This document shows positions 32,570 to 44,639 of a stretch of 64,000 bases of DNA, piece by piece. Numbering within the stretch: position 1 is the stretch's first letter; the number at the start of each line of letters is the position of its first letter. The notes under the pieces were generated by a model that searched no databases, was not told the origin of the DNA, and was given only the letters and a program-made list of their open reading frames with translations. Source of the DNA: Agrypnia vestita (lineage: Eukaryota; Arthropoda; Insecta; Trichoptera; Phryganeidae); NCBI GenBank assembly GCA_016648135.1, contig JADDOH010010250.1, positions 1-64,000 on the forward strand, given 5' to 3'. Both the position numbers and the translations under genes were made by a program.

Positions 32570-33690
32570 ATTATCTTTTTACTACCCCTGAAGAAATAAG
32601 GACTATAATTAAAAATTTCAAAAACCATAAAGCGCCGAGCCCAGATGGCGTCCCAAATAAGGCTCTAAAACTTCTCCCCAACAAGGGTCTCACTCCTCAC
32701 ATTTTATAAATACCTTTTTTAGATTCCACTACTTCCCTAAAGCCTGGAAACTGGGCCATATATCTCTCCTCCCAAAACCAGGCAAAGATCATCTCCTCTG
32801 CTCAAACCACCGCCGAAATAGCCCCTTCTTTCTAATATTCGAAAAATAATGGAAAAACTATTCTACATGGATTAGTCGCCCAGCCAGAAATACAAAAGGC
32901 CATTCACAACGAACAACACAGTTTTAGAGCACACCATTCCACACTACATATTAGGAGTTCCTAAGAGTTTTAGAATTCATCACAGAATGCTTCGTCAAAA
33001 AATCTCCACAGGCGCAATCTTCTTTGACGTTGCAAAAGCCTTTGATAAAGTCTGGCACAACGGTCTACTTTACAAACAACTCAACATTCCCCCTTACGTA
33101 TACGAAATTCTCAAATTCTTCTTGAGAAACATAACTTTTAAAGTAGAAATGAAATCAAACGTACTCTCATCCCACAGAATTATGTATGCAGGTGTCCCGC
33201 ATGAGTCAATTCTATCACCACATTTATTTAACATATATACCAGTGACATACCCACTTATTCACCCTATAAATACTCTAAAATAGCACTTCATGCCGACGA
33301 TACAGCCATCCTCATAGAGCAGTTAAAGCAGACAGAATCATACACAGACTACAAATCACCATAAATACACTACATCAATGGTTTGAAAAATGGAGGGTTG
33401 CCATAAATCCCTCAAAAAGTGCGGCCATAGTCTTGACGAGAAAAAACAAACAATACTTAAAAAAAATGAAAAATATTAAAATTAACAAAATTCCGGTCAC
33501 ATGGCATCCCTCCATTAAATATCTCGGCCTTACACTAGACAAACGACTCTCATGAAAACAACAAATCAAAAATATACTCTCATCAGTATACAAAACCAAA
33601 GGCAGCATCAACTGCCTTTTAAACAGATACAGCACACTCAATATAAATACAAAACTCTTATTTTACAAACAGATTTCGCTTGAATTTCAG
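32570..33690 (+). pseudogene. Jockey-like LINE remnant, reverse-transcriptase part
   Basis: An early piece reads STPEEIRTIIKNFKNHKAPS and PDGVPNKALKLLP (32575-32690). After frame breaks, 32987-33364 is open for 125 codons with FFDVAKAFDKVWHNGLLYKQ (block A) and ALHADDTAI, in which His replaces the usual Tyr/Phe of the catalytic (Y/F)ADD (33290-33301). A further piece reads WFEKWRVAINPSKSAAIVL and IKYLGLTLDKRLS. Homology stops abruptly near 33690 at a GC-rich block. Confidence 0.8.
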
Positions 33691-34030
33691 TCAATTCAAG
33701 CATCGGCAGTCAGTCGTTGCGAGAGCAGCCGAGTGAGCCCTCTGGGCAAGATCTTGAGGTCGGGCTGAGCGGTCGATAAGGAATGCCTTCTAGTTGATCC
33801 CCTCATGCCCAGACCAAGCCTAGCGACCTGAGTCGCACAGTCGAGGCCCTTCGGCCGGACTGTAAGGTCTGGTAGGTAGTCGATTCTGGACTGGTTTCCA
33901 GCGGCCTCTTCGCGCGGATCTTGGCCGATCGAGAATGCCCTCGTCTCCACCACTGGACGGCCGCCATTGCTCTGCGGCCGTCTCACCGCGGCACCCACCG
34001 CCGCCATCACCAACGCTACTACTATGACGC
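33691..34030. other. GC-rich island fused to the LINE end
   Basis: About 340 bp, rich in CpG and in G+C, with open frames on both strands (33696-34109 minus, 137 codons; 33820-34032 minus). No protein family is recognised. It could be the 5' end of another retrotransposon or an untranslated leader; overlapping open frames are expected in GC-rich DNA. Confidence 0.35.
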
Positions 34031-34730
34031 AAAAATATAAATAATGAGGATGCTTTAAGCTTCTATACCCTGTACTTTTGGGGCAATGTTGTACGACGAT
34101 ACGAAACAAATTAGGAGTGTTATTCGTGATAACTTTAAAGCAGAAGCTGCTGAACTGGATCTTCCAAATTCAGATCAAGAGTGGGATAACAAATACAGTT
34201 AGATTTAAATTACAGATAAAATATTCAAGGGCGGGCCAACCCGTAGTATTTACATATTTAATATCGTACTAATATATATGTGTAATAAACTTTCAACTAA
34301 ACAGTTAACAGTTGAACAAACCTTAAAACTTATAAACCTCATTCTGGCTTAAAGGAAATTGAAATGTCACGAAGCTCTAATACTATATGAAATGCTTTAT
34401 GAAATAAGTTGTAAACAAACTGCAGTAAATATCTTTCCTTTGGTACATACTTAGGGATGAGGTTCTTGTACGTGTATGTAAGTAGGTGCCTTGTATTTTA
34501 CAAACACGCAAATCATATAAAGTTATACAATATTACTTGAATATACAATAAATCTCCTTTTCACGTACCGCCGCCGTGTTGTGTTATCCTAATATTGTTC
34601 TTTTAAATAATAGAAAATGTTAATCTTTAATTAATTAAAAACTTTTACAAACCGCTTGGAGTACCTAACTTTACGTCAACTTCATCAGGATGGACGCATA
34701 CTACCTATGCATTACCCATTTTGGTAAATA
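34031..34730. other. AT-rich DNA, no feature seen
   Basis: A 64-codon open stretch at 34078-34272 has no family resemblance. Nothing else is supported. Confidence 0.4.
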
Positions 34731-34769
34731 GGTTATTTTTTTAAAGAGGGCGTGGCTGCAGTAATGGTG

Positions 34770-35325
34770 GAGGTGGGTAAGTATATGTTACAGTGAATCT
34801 GTATTTCTAGTGAGTCTATATTTTCACTGGAATTTTAGTGAAATTATATTTAAGGTCATTCTTATCATATCCAAACAGATTTTCACCAATAGAAATTAAT
34901 ACAAACTAGTGGAAAATATTTTAACTGATATCTTACTAGTGAAATTATATTGCTTTCCGAAATGTCATTAAAATTAAATTTGACAGATCATGACATGTAT
35001 CTACTTCCGAATTGAGATTGATCTCTTAGAATAACACTTTAGATTTAAGTTGTTGCGTGAAAAAGGTTCTCACTGCATTATTCATTTATTCTGTGCATCA
35101 ACATTATATACTAGATATTAGTAGCCTAACCTAACCTATGCTTTGAGAAATGCGTACATTCATGGACAAAATATAGTTTCACCGATACTGGGCAGTGAAT
35201 CAGAAAATTCATTTATTGACATGTTTTCACTGCCCGACTGGGTAAAATATATTTCTACTAGTGAAAATATAGACTCACTAGAAATACAAATTAACTTTAA
35301 CATATTCACCGAAATGGGAAATATA
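34770..35325. mobile_element. Fold-back element with roughly 50-bp inverted ends
   Basis: Left TGTATTTCTAGTGAGTCTAT plus ATTTTCACT (34799-34831) is inverted at 35253-35288; weaker pairing continues outward (GGGTAAGTATATGTTACAG against TTTAACATATTCACCG). Repeated inner pieces ACTAGTGAAATTATAT and ACTGGAATTTTAGTGAAATT add to it. No coding capacity. Confidence 0.5.
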
Positions 35326-37160
35326 TCAAACAATGGGTTATTCGTTAAATTTAACTGGTTATTAATTATATTGGTTTAAGCGTTCAGGCATTTTTTGATT
35401 TTTAATATTTCTTAGTTATCCAATCTAAGGCCTTTATTATTTATATTGAGAATCTTCATACCATTTTATTTTTTAAATGTTTGACGATTTATAAAAGCAG
35501 GAGCCCGAATTCTGAAAAATTACTATTATTGAGACATCTTAGATTTTCCTTTACTCTAACATTATTACGTGCCGTTTTATCTACATAAAATATAAATAAT
35601 AGTAGCAAATGTGATTTCATTTTACAAAAGTTTGCTGGAAACATTTTGTAACTGATTATTACTAAATTTTCTCTCTTGGGAAGAGTTATATTAAAAAAAT
35701 AATAAATTTACAAAAAATATAGATTTAAATAATTAACATGTATTTTTTTAAAATAAATAAAGGATGTGATTTTACGCTTTATGAACAAATTAAACGTGAC
35801 GTAATTTGGATTAGCACCAAAGTATAATAAAGCATAATTCACTGCATAATTTGAGAATCAATTTCCTATATATTGTATTATAAAGATCTAGAAATAAAGA
35901 CGTATTAAAAAATATATTTCAGAAATATATGACTACATTTTCAACAAAAATATGAATATAATTAATTTAGAATACGAGTTTACAGCTTCCAAGTTTCATC
36001 ATTGTGTTTTATGTTTGTCAACCTTCATTTTTTTCGCATATTACGCTTCAATTTAATATCGTTTACAACTTTTTCATGTCTTTATTCTATTTTTTATATT
36101 ATATTTTTTTGTAAAATGTCAATACAAAAAAATATTTTGCACAGCTCTTAAAAGACGTCAAATACCAACATCTCCAGCATAAAACAAATGGTATATCGTT
36201 GAAATGGATGTCTTCGATTTTAACTCCGCATGAGTAACTGTCTTCTTAGAATGGACGAATAGAAAGCTTGTACATAAGTTTAATATTTGAACAAACAGGT
36301 TAAAATCGCAATTTTTTATTTTTGTGGTATCGAACCAACTCGGGTAAATAAGCTGATCTGATTTTTATCTGAATTGAATAAATTTCAATTCCTAAGATTT
36401 TTGGAGGCGTTACACCACAAATAGTTATTACGTACATCGAGCGCCTATTTGGGAAAGGCTCGCTTTAGCCGTGGTAAATCTTCATGTATACATGTCATTA
36501 CTTTCAGACATTGTTGAGATGGTTCTTCATTTGAATTCCACTCGTGAGTTGACTCTAAATCTCCTCCATTATTGCCCGCGTAAGGTCTATTTACATACGT
36601 CGAGGGTATCTAAAATGAAGGAGTTCAGCCTTTAATAGCGTAGCAGGAAGTAATAATGGAAAAAAAACATTTTTATCCTTTAACAAAGAGTTATACAAAG
36701 AGGATTTCTTCCCGTTCGCTAGAAAAAACTTTAACTGCAGACTAATAAAAAAGTTAAATTTAGTTAATAAGGAGTTAGTTTACAAACAATTAAAAATTTG
36801 TTTATTAAGTACTCTGCTCCTTTCAATCGCATATAATTATTCATTTTATATTCAAATATTTTAATTTAATTCCATGTAAATTTTTTTAATAAATATTAGT
36901 TATAAAATTACTTCTTTAAATGTCCTGGTTTTGAATTTCGACAAGAAATGAGCTTCGGCACTATTTATTTAAACATATGTATGTGTAATGTGATATGTAA
37001 TGTTCAAATGTCTCATTTTTATCACAAAAAATAAAACCTTTGGTACTTTTTTAAACTTAAATAAATTGAGTTCTGGGAAATATAGTCATCCTACAAAATT
37101 TATAAAGCAAATAGAATAACAAATTTCTCAAAATACAATCATTTTTACGAAGTGGTACAA
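35326..37160. other. AT-rich DNA, no feature seen
   Basis: No reading frame, tandem repeat or inverted repeat that I can support. Confidence 0.45.
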
Positions 37161-37169
37161 TTAAGCGTA

Positions 37170-37330
37170 ATGTAATGCAAATCCGATTTTTTATATCAAC
37201 GCAATGTTCAGAGACGCGTGCCGAGATTCTCGGTTTGACCTACCTATGTAGGTTTTGTTACAGTCACCGCATGGTATTTCGTATACCCCGTGCGATTCTA
37301 GAGGTATTTTATCCTTCGGACTTCTTTAAG
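37170..37330 (-). pseudogene. Penelope-like retroelement fragment: GIY-YIG endonuclease
   Basis: The minus strand encodes SPKDKIPLESHGVYEIPCGD followed by CNKTYIGRSNRESR and a stop. GVY and YIG at the right spacing, a Cys pair between them, and the catalytic-type Arg after YIG are the GIY-YIG signature as attached to Penelope-like reverse transcriptases; PKDKIP just before it is typical of those proteins. No reverse transcriptase remains beside it. Confidence 0.7.
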
Positions 37331-37570
37331 AAGAAACCCACTCCTCCACAAACACCTGACGCTGAATTTTTCAAACTTTCACTTGACGATGAGCTCCGGA
37401 CCCAAACGGTTGTACGCTTTTTGGAGAAGCAGCTCATCGACAAGGCGCCCTGAAATGAGCAGTGAACGTCGGTAGACGACTGATCCTGACGACCAGAATT
37501 TGACGCGGGTTACCCCCAAAGTAGTTAGAACTAACACAAATTGTACCCGTGAAAGCCTTCGATTTAACAT
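37331..37570. repeat. Repeat block shared with 30950-31050
   Basis: CACTTGACGATGAGCTCCGG and the preceding CTCCTCCACAAACACCTGAC recur in altered form near 30950-31050. Open frames occur on both strands (to 37453 plus, to 37379 minus), and neither is assigned. It could be the part of the Penelope-like element preceding the GIY-YIG domain. Confidence 0.35.
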
Positions 37571-40500
37571 ATATATAGATTACAAACTGAATGATTATCT
37601 AAAATTTATTAAAATTATTGGAAAAATCTGTCAATTTGCTTACTTAAAAATAACTTTTTAAAAACACTGTTTTTAATTTTTTGTTTATTTTTTGTGCGGT
37701 TTCTCAGTCCTTTTTGCACATTTTTTTCAACCCTATTTACAACTTTTTGCGTAAACAACTTCAATAATCAAACAAATAGATATTATTATTTTAAATTAAA
37801 AACACAAATTATTCTAAATTCCTGATATCAGTTTTAATCAGGACACTACGTATTGTGTAAATATTTTACGTCTTGATTGAATTGCTGAAATCTTGGATAT
37901 CAAAATTTTTATTTTTAAATTATAATATTTATTTTCATCTAATTATTGAAGCAAAAATGTTGTCAACTATATAAAAAGGGTTGAAAAAATAACACAAAAA
38001 AATTAAATATTTTTTAAAAACAGTATTTTTTAATACAAATTAGAAATTGGAAGTTAATAAACTGACATATTTAGCAATTATTTAAATAAATTTATTATTA
38101 TCAAGATAACGTTTAATTTGTTATGTTATTGAAAAAAAACGACATCTTATGAGTAGGTGCTTACAGTTACATAGAAACCAAAAACTGATGCAATTTTCTT
38201 CATTTTTAAAACGTCGTAGGTTTGTTAGAATATACCTAAATGGATTTAATAATTTAGTTTATGTCATTTTCAGAAGATATCGTTTTTAAAATATATGGAA
38301 CCTAGTGAATAAATTTTAATATGATATTATTCCCCACAAAAATGTGACAAAAATCGCAAGAGAAGGTATAAAAAATGTGAATTTTGCTCAAATCTTAACA
38401 TGGCGGTGCGTTCATGTATATTCGCGTCTTTGAATGTATGTTTGTGCCAGCTTTTCAATCGGGCCGCTACGGAATACTCGGCGCAGAAAATACATGCGAG
38501 AGTGATTCATACCTCGCTTTGCGCCCAACTCTGCATTGTTATTTACGTGCATTCAAATCGTTTCTCTAAGAGAAATATCATCAGTTAACAGGCGTCATTG
38601 CACAAGTTTATGGAGAGGTGCTCTAAGATATTTTCAAAAAGTCACCATGAGTGTACAAATATGAATTCACAATTAGCCCTAGATAGATTTAGAGGTAATG
38701 AAGGTGAGATTGGAGAAGAAGGATGATTGTAAGTAATTTAGGGTTGCATTATGAAACGATTCGACTAATCAAATCATCCTTTGATTTGGAAGTATCCTTT
38801 GATACAGACATTGATATTGATCTATCTCTCTCCATACAATATGATCAAAACTGAAGTACGAAACCGCACTATAATATGATTTGGTAATATATCAGTGGCG
38901 CGCAGCGCATAAAGACAAATAAGCGGTGCATTACTAAAGACCCTGTAAAATAAATATAAAAGAAATAATCCTTATCTTATGAAGCGACGATTTAAAATTC
39001 TAGCTGTAATCCGAATTCGAACGTTTTCTAGTTTCTGTATACAACTACATTTGAATGCTTCTCCTATTTTGCTTGTTTGCACGCGTCAAACTTCGTGAAT
39101 CTGTTAAGAAAGTTATTCTGAACTGAATATTTTACTACTATGGTTGTATTTTATTCGTCATATCTTGCGAGTTTTGTGTAGTCGTGTGATGGTAAAGGGG
39201 GAAGGAAGGCTTTACCAAGTAACGCAGCGAATTAAATTGAATTCATATAAACATAATTTAAATTATAAAATCATATGATGTATGCGATAATGTGATACAA
39301 TGCCATTGAAGGTGAGACTGAAGGAGAACCCCGAAAAGTGGCGCGACTGAACTGACCGAGCTAGATAGAGTCCCTTCAAAATTCAATTAAATACTGAACT
39401 TAAATAAGTATACTATAAAATATAATTCTAATTCTATAAAATACTTTTTTATATAATATTAACTAAAAATATTACTTCTACGCAAAATTGCTCTTGAATG
39501 CAATGTTCACTATTCCTCTCATAAAATATTATTCTGCAACGAATATTAACTAAAATTATTCCTAACATCTCTAGTTTGCATACGAAATTAGATACTAATC
39601 TCCTAAGCTGGCCTACCCACTTTCTAAGTGTATAAACTAAATAACTATAGCTATACTTAATCGAAATATAATGCAATTATACTTCTTTCAACGCGGTCTA
39701 CGCGACAAAAATATCAATTCTATTTCTAAAAATGTGACTACGCGATGAAAATAACCAATTACTGATGGACTATTTCCGAATTATAATGGAACCTGGCACC
39801 GATACTTAAGTTACAAAACTCTTACTAGAAATAATAATTATTACTAAACTTGATTAATATAACCTATAGTGTACGAAATACGTCGTTTGTTTGGCACGTG
39901 ATCGACTGGTAGAAGGACCCTCTTGTGTTTGTGGTTTCTTTATAGAAGCAGGTTAGAAACGATTGCATAATAACACGTAATATAACCATCTAACGAACCT
40001 AGCAGTCTATACATTTTTGTTTTGATAAAATACGTTCGGTACGTACCAAATAGAATTCGTCTATCAGAAATTAAACGTATCCGTTTTGGGGACGACCCAG
40101 TAAAATTGTTTGAACGGCGTAAAGGAAAAAATCCACATATTAAATAATACTGACATTAACAATTATAAACACTTTATTTTGGGATTTTCCTACCTTGAAT
40201 GGCTTCGTTTACAACATGCGTGAACCTGTTCATATAAATTCCGCAAGAAAATAATACACATTTTTACTATTTACGAAACACAACATTTGAAGTGAAACTT
40301 CTTTTTGGATAAATAGACAAGGTCTCGGGGATAGTTTGATCGAAGGAATTCTATAACAGCCCGTGATTTTATATAAAATGATGGTTTTCTTTGAATGCAA
40401 AATTTTAACCCCCAGCATATTTGCTGGAAGAGGTCAAAGCCCCGCGCCCGCCTAGACCCGGTGGTCAACTTCTTAAATGACTAATGACCCTCCTCTGGTT

Positions 40501-41690
40501 CCTATTTTGGAACATACTGCATCCCGAGACCTTATCTCTTCTTTACGAGATGCGATCCTGCTACGCCTTTCTTTTAAGCTGTAATTGAGATGAACGTACT
40601 CCTTTGGTACAACTTTCTGATGATAAGTGTTATCTTGTGGCGCTTTTCTTTTAGGCTATGTTTGAGGTATCTTGTACTTATTTGGTACGACTTGATGATG
40701 ACATTAGCTTCGAGCATAGTCAGCGATGTTTCAAATTATTGCACAATCTCATTATGCCTTTTCAGAACGGCGTCCCACGATTCTGCATCTCGCAACATTT
40801 ACTATGGTCTAATTTCAGTGTTAGTAACATATTTATACTATCCTAACTCTTCCATATGAGTGAATGATTTTTATACTGTATCTAGCTCTGTCCTTCTTAA
40901 AAACGATGCAATACAAGTTAATGTTTCCTATCAAGGTTTTACAGCATTCAACCACGGAAATCCTTCCAGAGACACGGGAAACCTTTTGTTGATTTATGTA
41001 GTTTTGCGCCGGATGAGGATAAAAGGTCAGTTTATTGACGACCCCGAGCAACAAGAAGAGTCCTGCTTTTAAAGATACCCTGTAGGGGTGCGTATGTGAG
41101 GGTTCCACGCCCAAGTGCCGGCAAGCGTCTATGCCCCATCCATATTTACACACAATTTCTCCGATCTCAAATCATCCCAAAATAAATATATTTCGATAGT
41201 GAAGTAATTAACCGTAATGGGTAATATAAATGTGACTCTAAGCTGTTACACGTTGTGGCAGTATGATCCTCTCTGGTACTGATGAATGGTAGATTCCTCC
41301 ACACGCCGAGGCCGCAAGTCTCAATCTGCCTCAGGCTGTACTCAATTGGACAGCACCTCCGTCCGCCGATGCTATTCTCAAACTAAGCTCCCTTCATATT
41401 ATCGTTATATGTATGCAATCATTATATGAATGCTTTAAGTAAATTTTAATATAAATAAAAATTAAATAAAAATGGAATAAAAAATATTAAATTTCCAAAA
41501 AAAAGTTTATAACATAGATTTTTAAATTTTGGCGTTCTTGAATGGCATTCTTTTGTAACATCTTTAGGTGTTGATTTTCAAAAATTTAAAAATTAAAAAA
41601 AAATAAAAATAAAAATAAATAAATAATAAATAAAAAACAAAAAAAAAACTAAAATTAAAATATATTATCGGTTTCGAGGTTATTGTTATT
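37571..41690. other. Mostly AT-rich DNA with a mixed patch at 40380-41400
   Basis: At 38400-38590 is a 62-codon frame (MAVRSCIFASLNVCLC) that I do not recognise and that is likely repeat-derived. The patch 40380-41400 is less AT-rich and contains an imperfect direct duplication of about 75 bp (CTTTCTTTTAAGCTGTAATT at 40569, CTTTTCTTTTAGGCTATGTT at 40644). No gene is supported. Confidence 0.4.
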
Positions 41691-41789
41691 ATTATTAGGT
41701 TATTATTTCATAATCTACTGATCCGAGTATTCCCTCTTCTTGTCTATATTCCATAGCTTTCTTTTTCATACTGATAGTCTTGTTGCTTT

Positions 41790-41930
41790 TTTTACCCGAC
41801 TGCGCGACGTAAAGGAGGGTTATGTTTTTATCAGCCTATGTATGTATGTTTGTTCCTTTGTGGCGCTCTAGAGACCAAACGCGTGGACCGATTTTGATGA
41901 TGATACGTCAATAGATTTATCTTAATCTTG
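41790..41930 (+). repeat. Common arthropod dispersed repeat fragment
   Basis: TACCCGACTGCGCGACGTAA, GTATGTATGTTTGTTCC and GGACCGATTTTGATGATGAT occur in this order in a widespread invertebrate repeat that I recognise from memory. Its class is not certain. Confidence 0.35.
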
Positions 41931-42360
41931 CGAGTGTCATTAAATACATGATAGCAATCAAAATTCAATATTGCGAAAAAGAAAAAAATGAAAGTTGACG
42001 AACTTAAGTGTTAAGTGTTAAGTTAAGTGATAACGAAATTAAGTGTTAAATTAAGTTAACCCACGACGAAGTTAAGGGGGATACCATTGAATAGGTATTT
42101 GAAAATCGTCTCTACGTTTCTCTTATTATTTTTCATATCAACAGAATTCTAGACCTCTGAACTTATTTTTTTTTATATATTTTTTTTTTATTTATAGTTC
42201 AGTTTTTAAGCCTATTGTTTACTACTTATGTTTTTTTTAAAATTTTTAATTAATGTTCACTTTTGGTTGTAGTTGGTCTTTTACTAATTTCATGCAAAAA
42301 GCAACTCTACATTAATATTCACTTATAAAATTGTGTTATTTGAGTGGTCACATCCTGATG

Positions 42361-42610
42361 AAGAATATCCCAGAAATCCCAGAATATCCCAGAAAACTAT
42401 ACACAGAAGATCTCCATCTACTGTGTATAGTTTTCTGGGATATTCTGCCTTGTATATGTGACCTCTCTGGCCGACGTTTCGGATTCCATTGCAGGGTCCA
42501 TCGTCAGGGCTGATGTTGATATTGGACCCTGCAATGAGATCCGAAACGTCGGCCAGAGAGGTCACATATACACGACAGAATATCCCAGAAAACTATACAC
42601 AGAAGATTCT
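42361..42610. repeat. Inverted pair of Penelope-type terminal fragments
   Basis: Two fragments with CCGAAACGTCGGCCAGAGAG meet head to head around 42515. Each is followed by GTCACATATAC-like sequence and AATATCCCAGAAAACTATAC. A further 28-bp hairpin (CAGAATATCCCAGAAAACTA against its inverse) lies at about 42378-42448. The arrangement resembles the inverted terminal repeats often left by Penelope-like elements. Confidence 0.6.
42467..42516 (-). ncRNA. Hammerhead-ribozyme-like motif, copy 1
   Basis: The minus strand has GCC, CTGACGA (the conserved CUGANGA), a GGA..TCC stem region, GAAAC, GTC and GGC in the hammerhead order. Stem III is only the minimal AC/GT. Penelope-like elements are known to carry such minimal type I hammerheads in their repeats. 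Confidence 0.5.
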
Positions 42611-43260
42611 GAATGGCCGTGAAAACTTGAAGACATTTTTAATTTTTCAATGTACATATTTTCACTAACAAAAAGGGTTGTTCTAGGAACTAACCGTCAT
42701 GGTAGTTCTTAATGTGATAAGGAGGTGACTATAATATATTTCGTACGGTAATTTTGACTGTTATTTATTTAAATTCTAGTAATTCTGTAGTAATTTAAAT
42801 TTTACTTTAAAATTATTTTATATAATGCAATTATCTAATCCATGTTATTAAGAATTTAGTGTTGAGATTGGCCAGTAAAATATTTAAATTATCTCTAAGA
42901 AAATTAGTAATGTACCAGTACTTGTACATATAACATACGAGTAGGTATATGAATATAACACCAGTGATTTTTTAAATCCACAAAATCATCACTAAAATTA
43001 TTTATACAGGTATTCTGTTGCTGACTGATTATTAGATTTTTACACGCACTCTTTGACTTCCTAGTAAAGTAAATACAATATGTATGTTGTACTGAAATAC
43101 TAATTTTCTTAAATTCAAATATCCACGTGTTTTTTTATAAACCGACTTTTTTCAAAACCCATTTTATTATTGAAAAAAAAGAAAAAAAGTATGTCGTTCG
43201 TCCGTCCTTCGATACATTAAAAGTCTTAACCACAACAAAAATCCATAGAAACAAACACAT

Positions 43261-43306
43261 CAGCCCTGATGACGGACCCTGTAGTGGAATGCGAAACGTC
43301 GGCCAG
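43261..43306 (+). ncRNA. Hammerhead-ribozyme-like motif, copy 2
   Basis: CTGATGA is at 43266-43272 and GAAACGTC at 43293-43300, with GCC before and GGC after as the short stem I. The stem II region has lost base pairs compared with copy 1, so this copy may be inactive. It lies in another Penelope-type terminal fragment. Confidence 0.45.
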
Positions 43307-43894
43307 AAAGGTCACCACCAGAAGATTTTGAAGGGCCGTAAAAACCTGAAAATATTTTTAATTTGACGTCTTGTCTTTTATTTTGACAGCAAATGGAAAC
43401 CTGAAAGCACCGAAACCAAAGCTGACCCTGGAAATTATGTTGCTGTAAATAGTCACATTGACCTAGCAATCGGACAGAATAAGCAACGTAAGAGGGCATC
43501 GTTCGAGTATTTTTAGCTGTTCCGGAAAAACATATTTTTCGCTTCATAAGTAAAAGTCACATTTTCTTTCTAAGGTGGTCAATATTTTGTGTCGAAAACC
43601 TCTTAAAGTTTGAATAATGTTTTGAGTTCAGCCAGAGCGGGACCAATTGGTTTTGTATTACGGTATCGTGCGGGTCTAAGTTTACCTAAAGTTTTCAGAA
43701 GCTTTCGGAAATTTTCTAGACTGGTAATGTTCTGAAACATTTGTATAAAAATTAATCGATGTGAATAAAAATCAGATTACCGCTGGGAAATTTTATGATC
43801 TTTCACCGCCAAGACATTTCTTTGAGTTGAAATATATATTTTGCTTGTAAGTTCTTTTGTGAAGAACATTGGACTAAACATGTTCTCACTTTTC

Positions 43895-44060
43895 ACGGCC
43901 GTTCAGAAACTTCTGCGTGTAGTTTTCTGGGATATTCTGCAGTGTATATCTTACCTCTCTGGCCGAAGTTTCGGATTGCAGGGTAAAACCCCGCATTGGG
44001 ATACGAAACGTATGCCTAATACACCCAGAAACACACCCAGAAAACTAATAAAACGTTGTA
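43895..44060. repeat. Third Penelope-type terminal fragment, degraded
   Basis: TAGTTTTCTGGGATATTCTG and CCTCTCTGGCCGAAGTTTCG match 42415-42480, followed by a shorter inverted piece with ATACGAAACGTATGCC. The CUGANGA box is absent. Degenerate GAA/TTC clusters near 43688-43712 and 44302-44322 lie in the flanks. Confidence 0.5.
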
Positions 44061-44639
44061 CTAGCTCTCTGAAGACGGGTAGGTGCATTGGTTCAGATGT
44101 TGCCAATAATATACGATTTTACGATTTACTCTTAATAGGACTATTTATATACCTACCACACCAATTGAGTCGATGATATCAATAAGGGGCTATATTACAT
44201 AATTCAGATTTTGTAAAAAAGGCGGGATAAAGAATTGGTATTGGATTTTACATCATAACTGCCTAGTCATCACGAGATTCTTGTGGTTCATTATAGAACC
44301 TTCTAGCATCTTCTGATTTTAGTGTAAAGGATTTAAAGTGCTGTGTAATTGCTGATTACGTGTAATTCTTTCCGATTACTATGTACCTCGTTACGATATC
44401 AACAACTTTATAATGAATAGGTACTGTTAAATTCACATGGTTATGTATGGGACCGTTTTTTACTACCATCAATCTCTCCTACTGTTATCCAACTTAGAAA
44501 AATTAATGCATTCAAAAAATTGATTAATTAAATTGAGATGTTTGCAGTGTCAGAAATCTGTCTGGTCTTCATTCAGCTGTTTGCTAACATTGTGATGAAT
44601 CACCTGCTTCTATAGATTTTTTTTAAAATTATTTTTATT

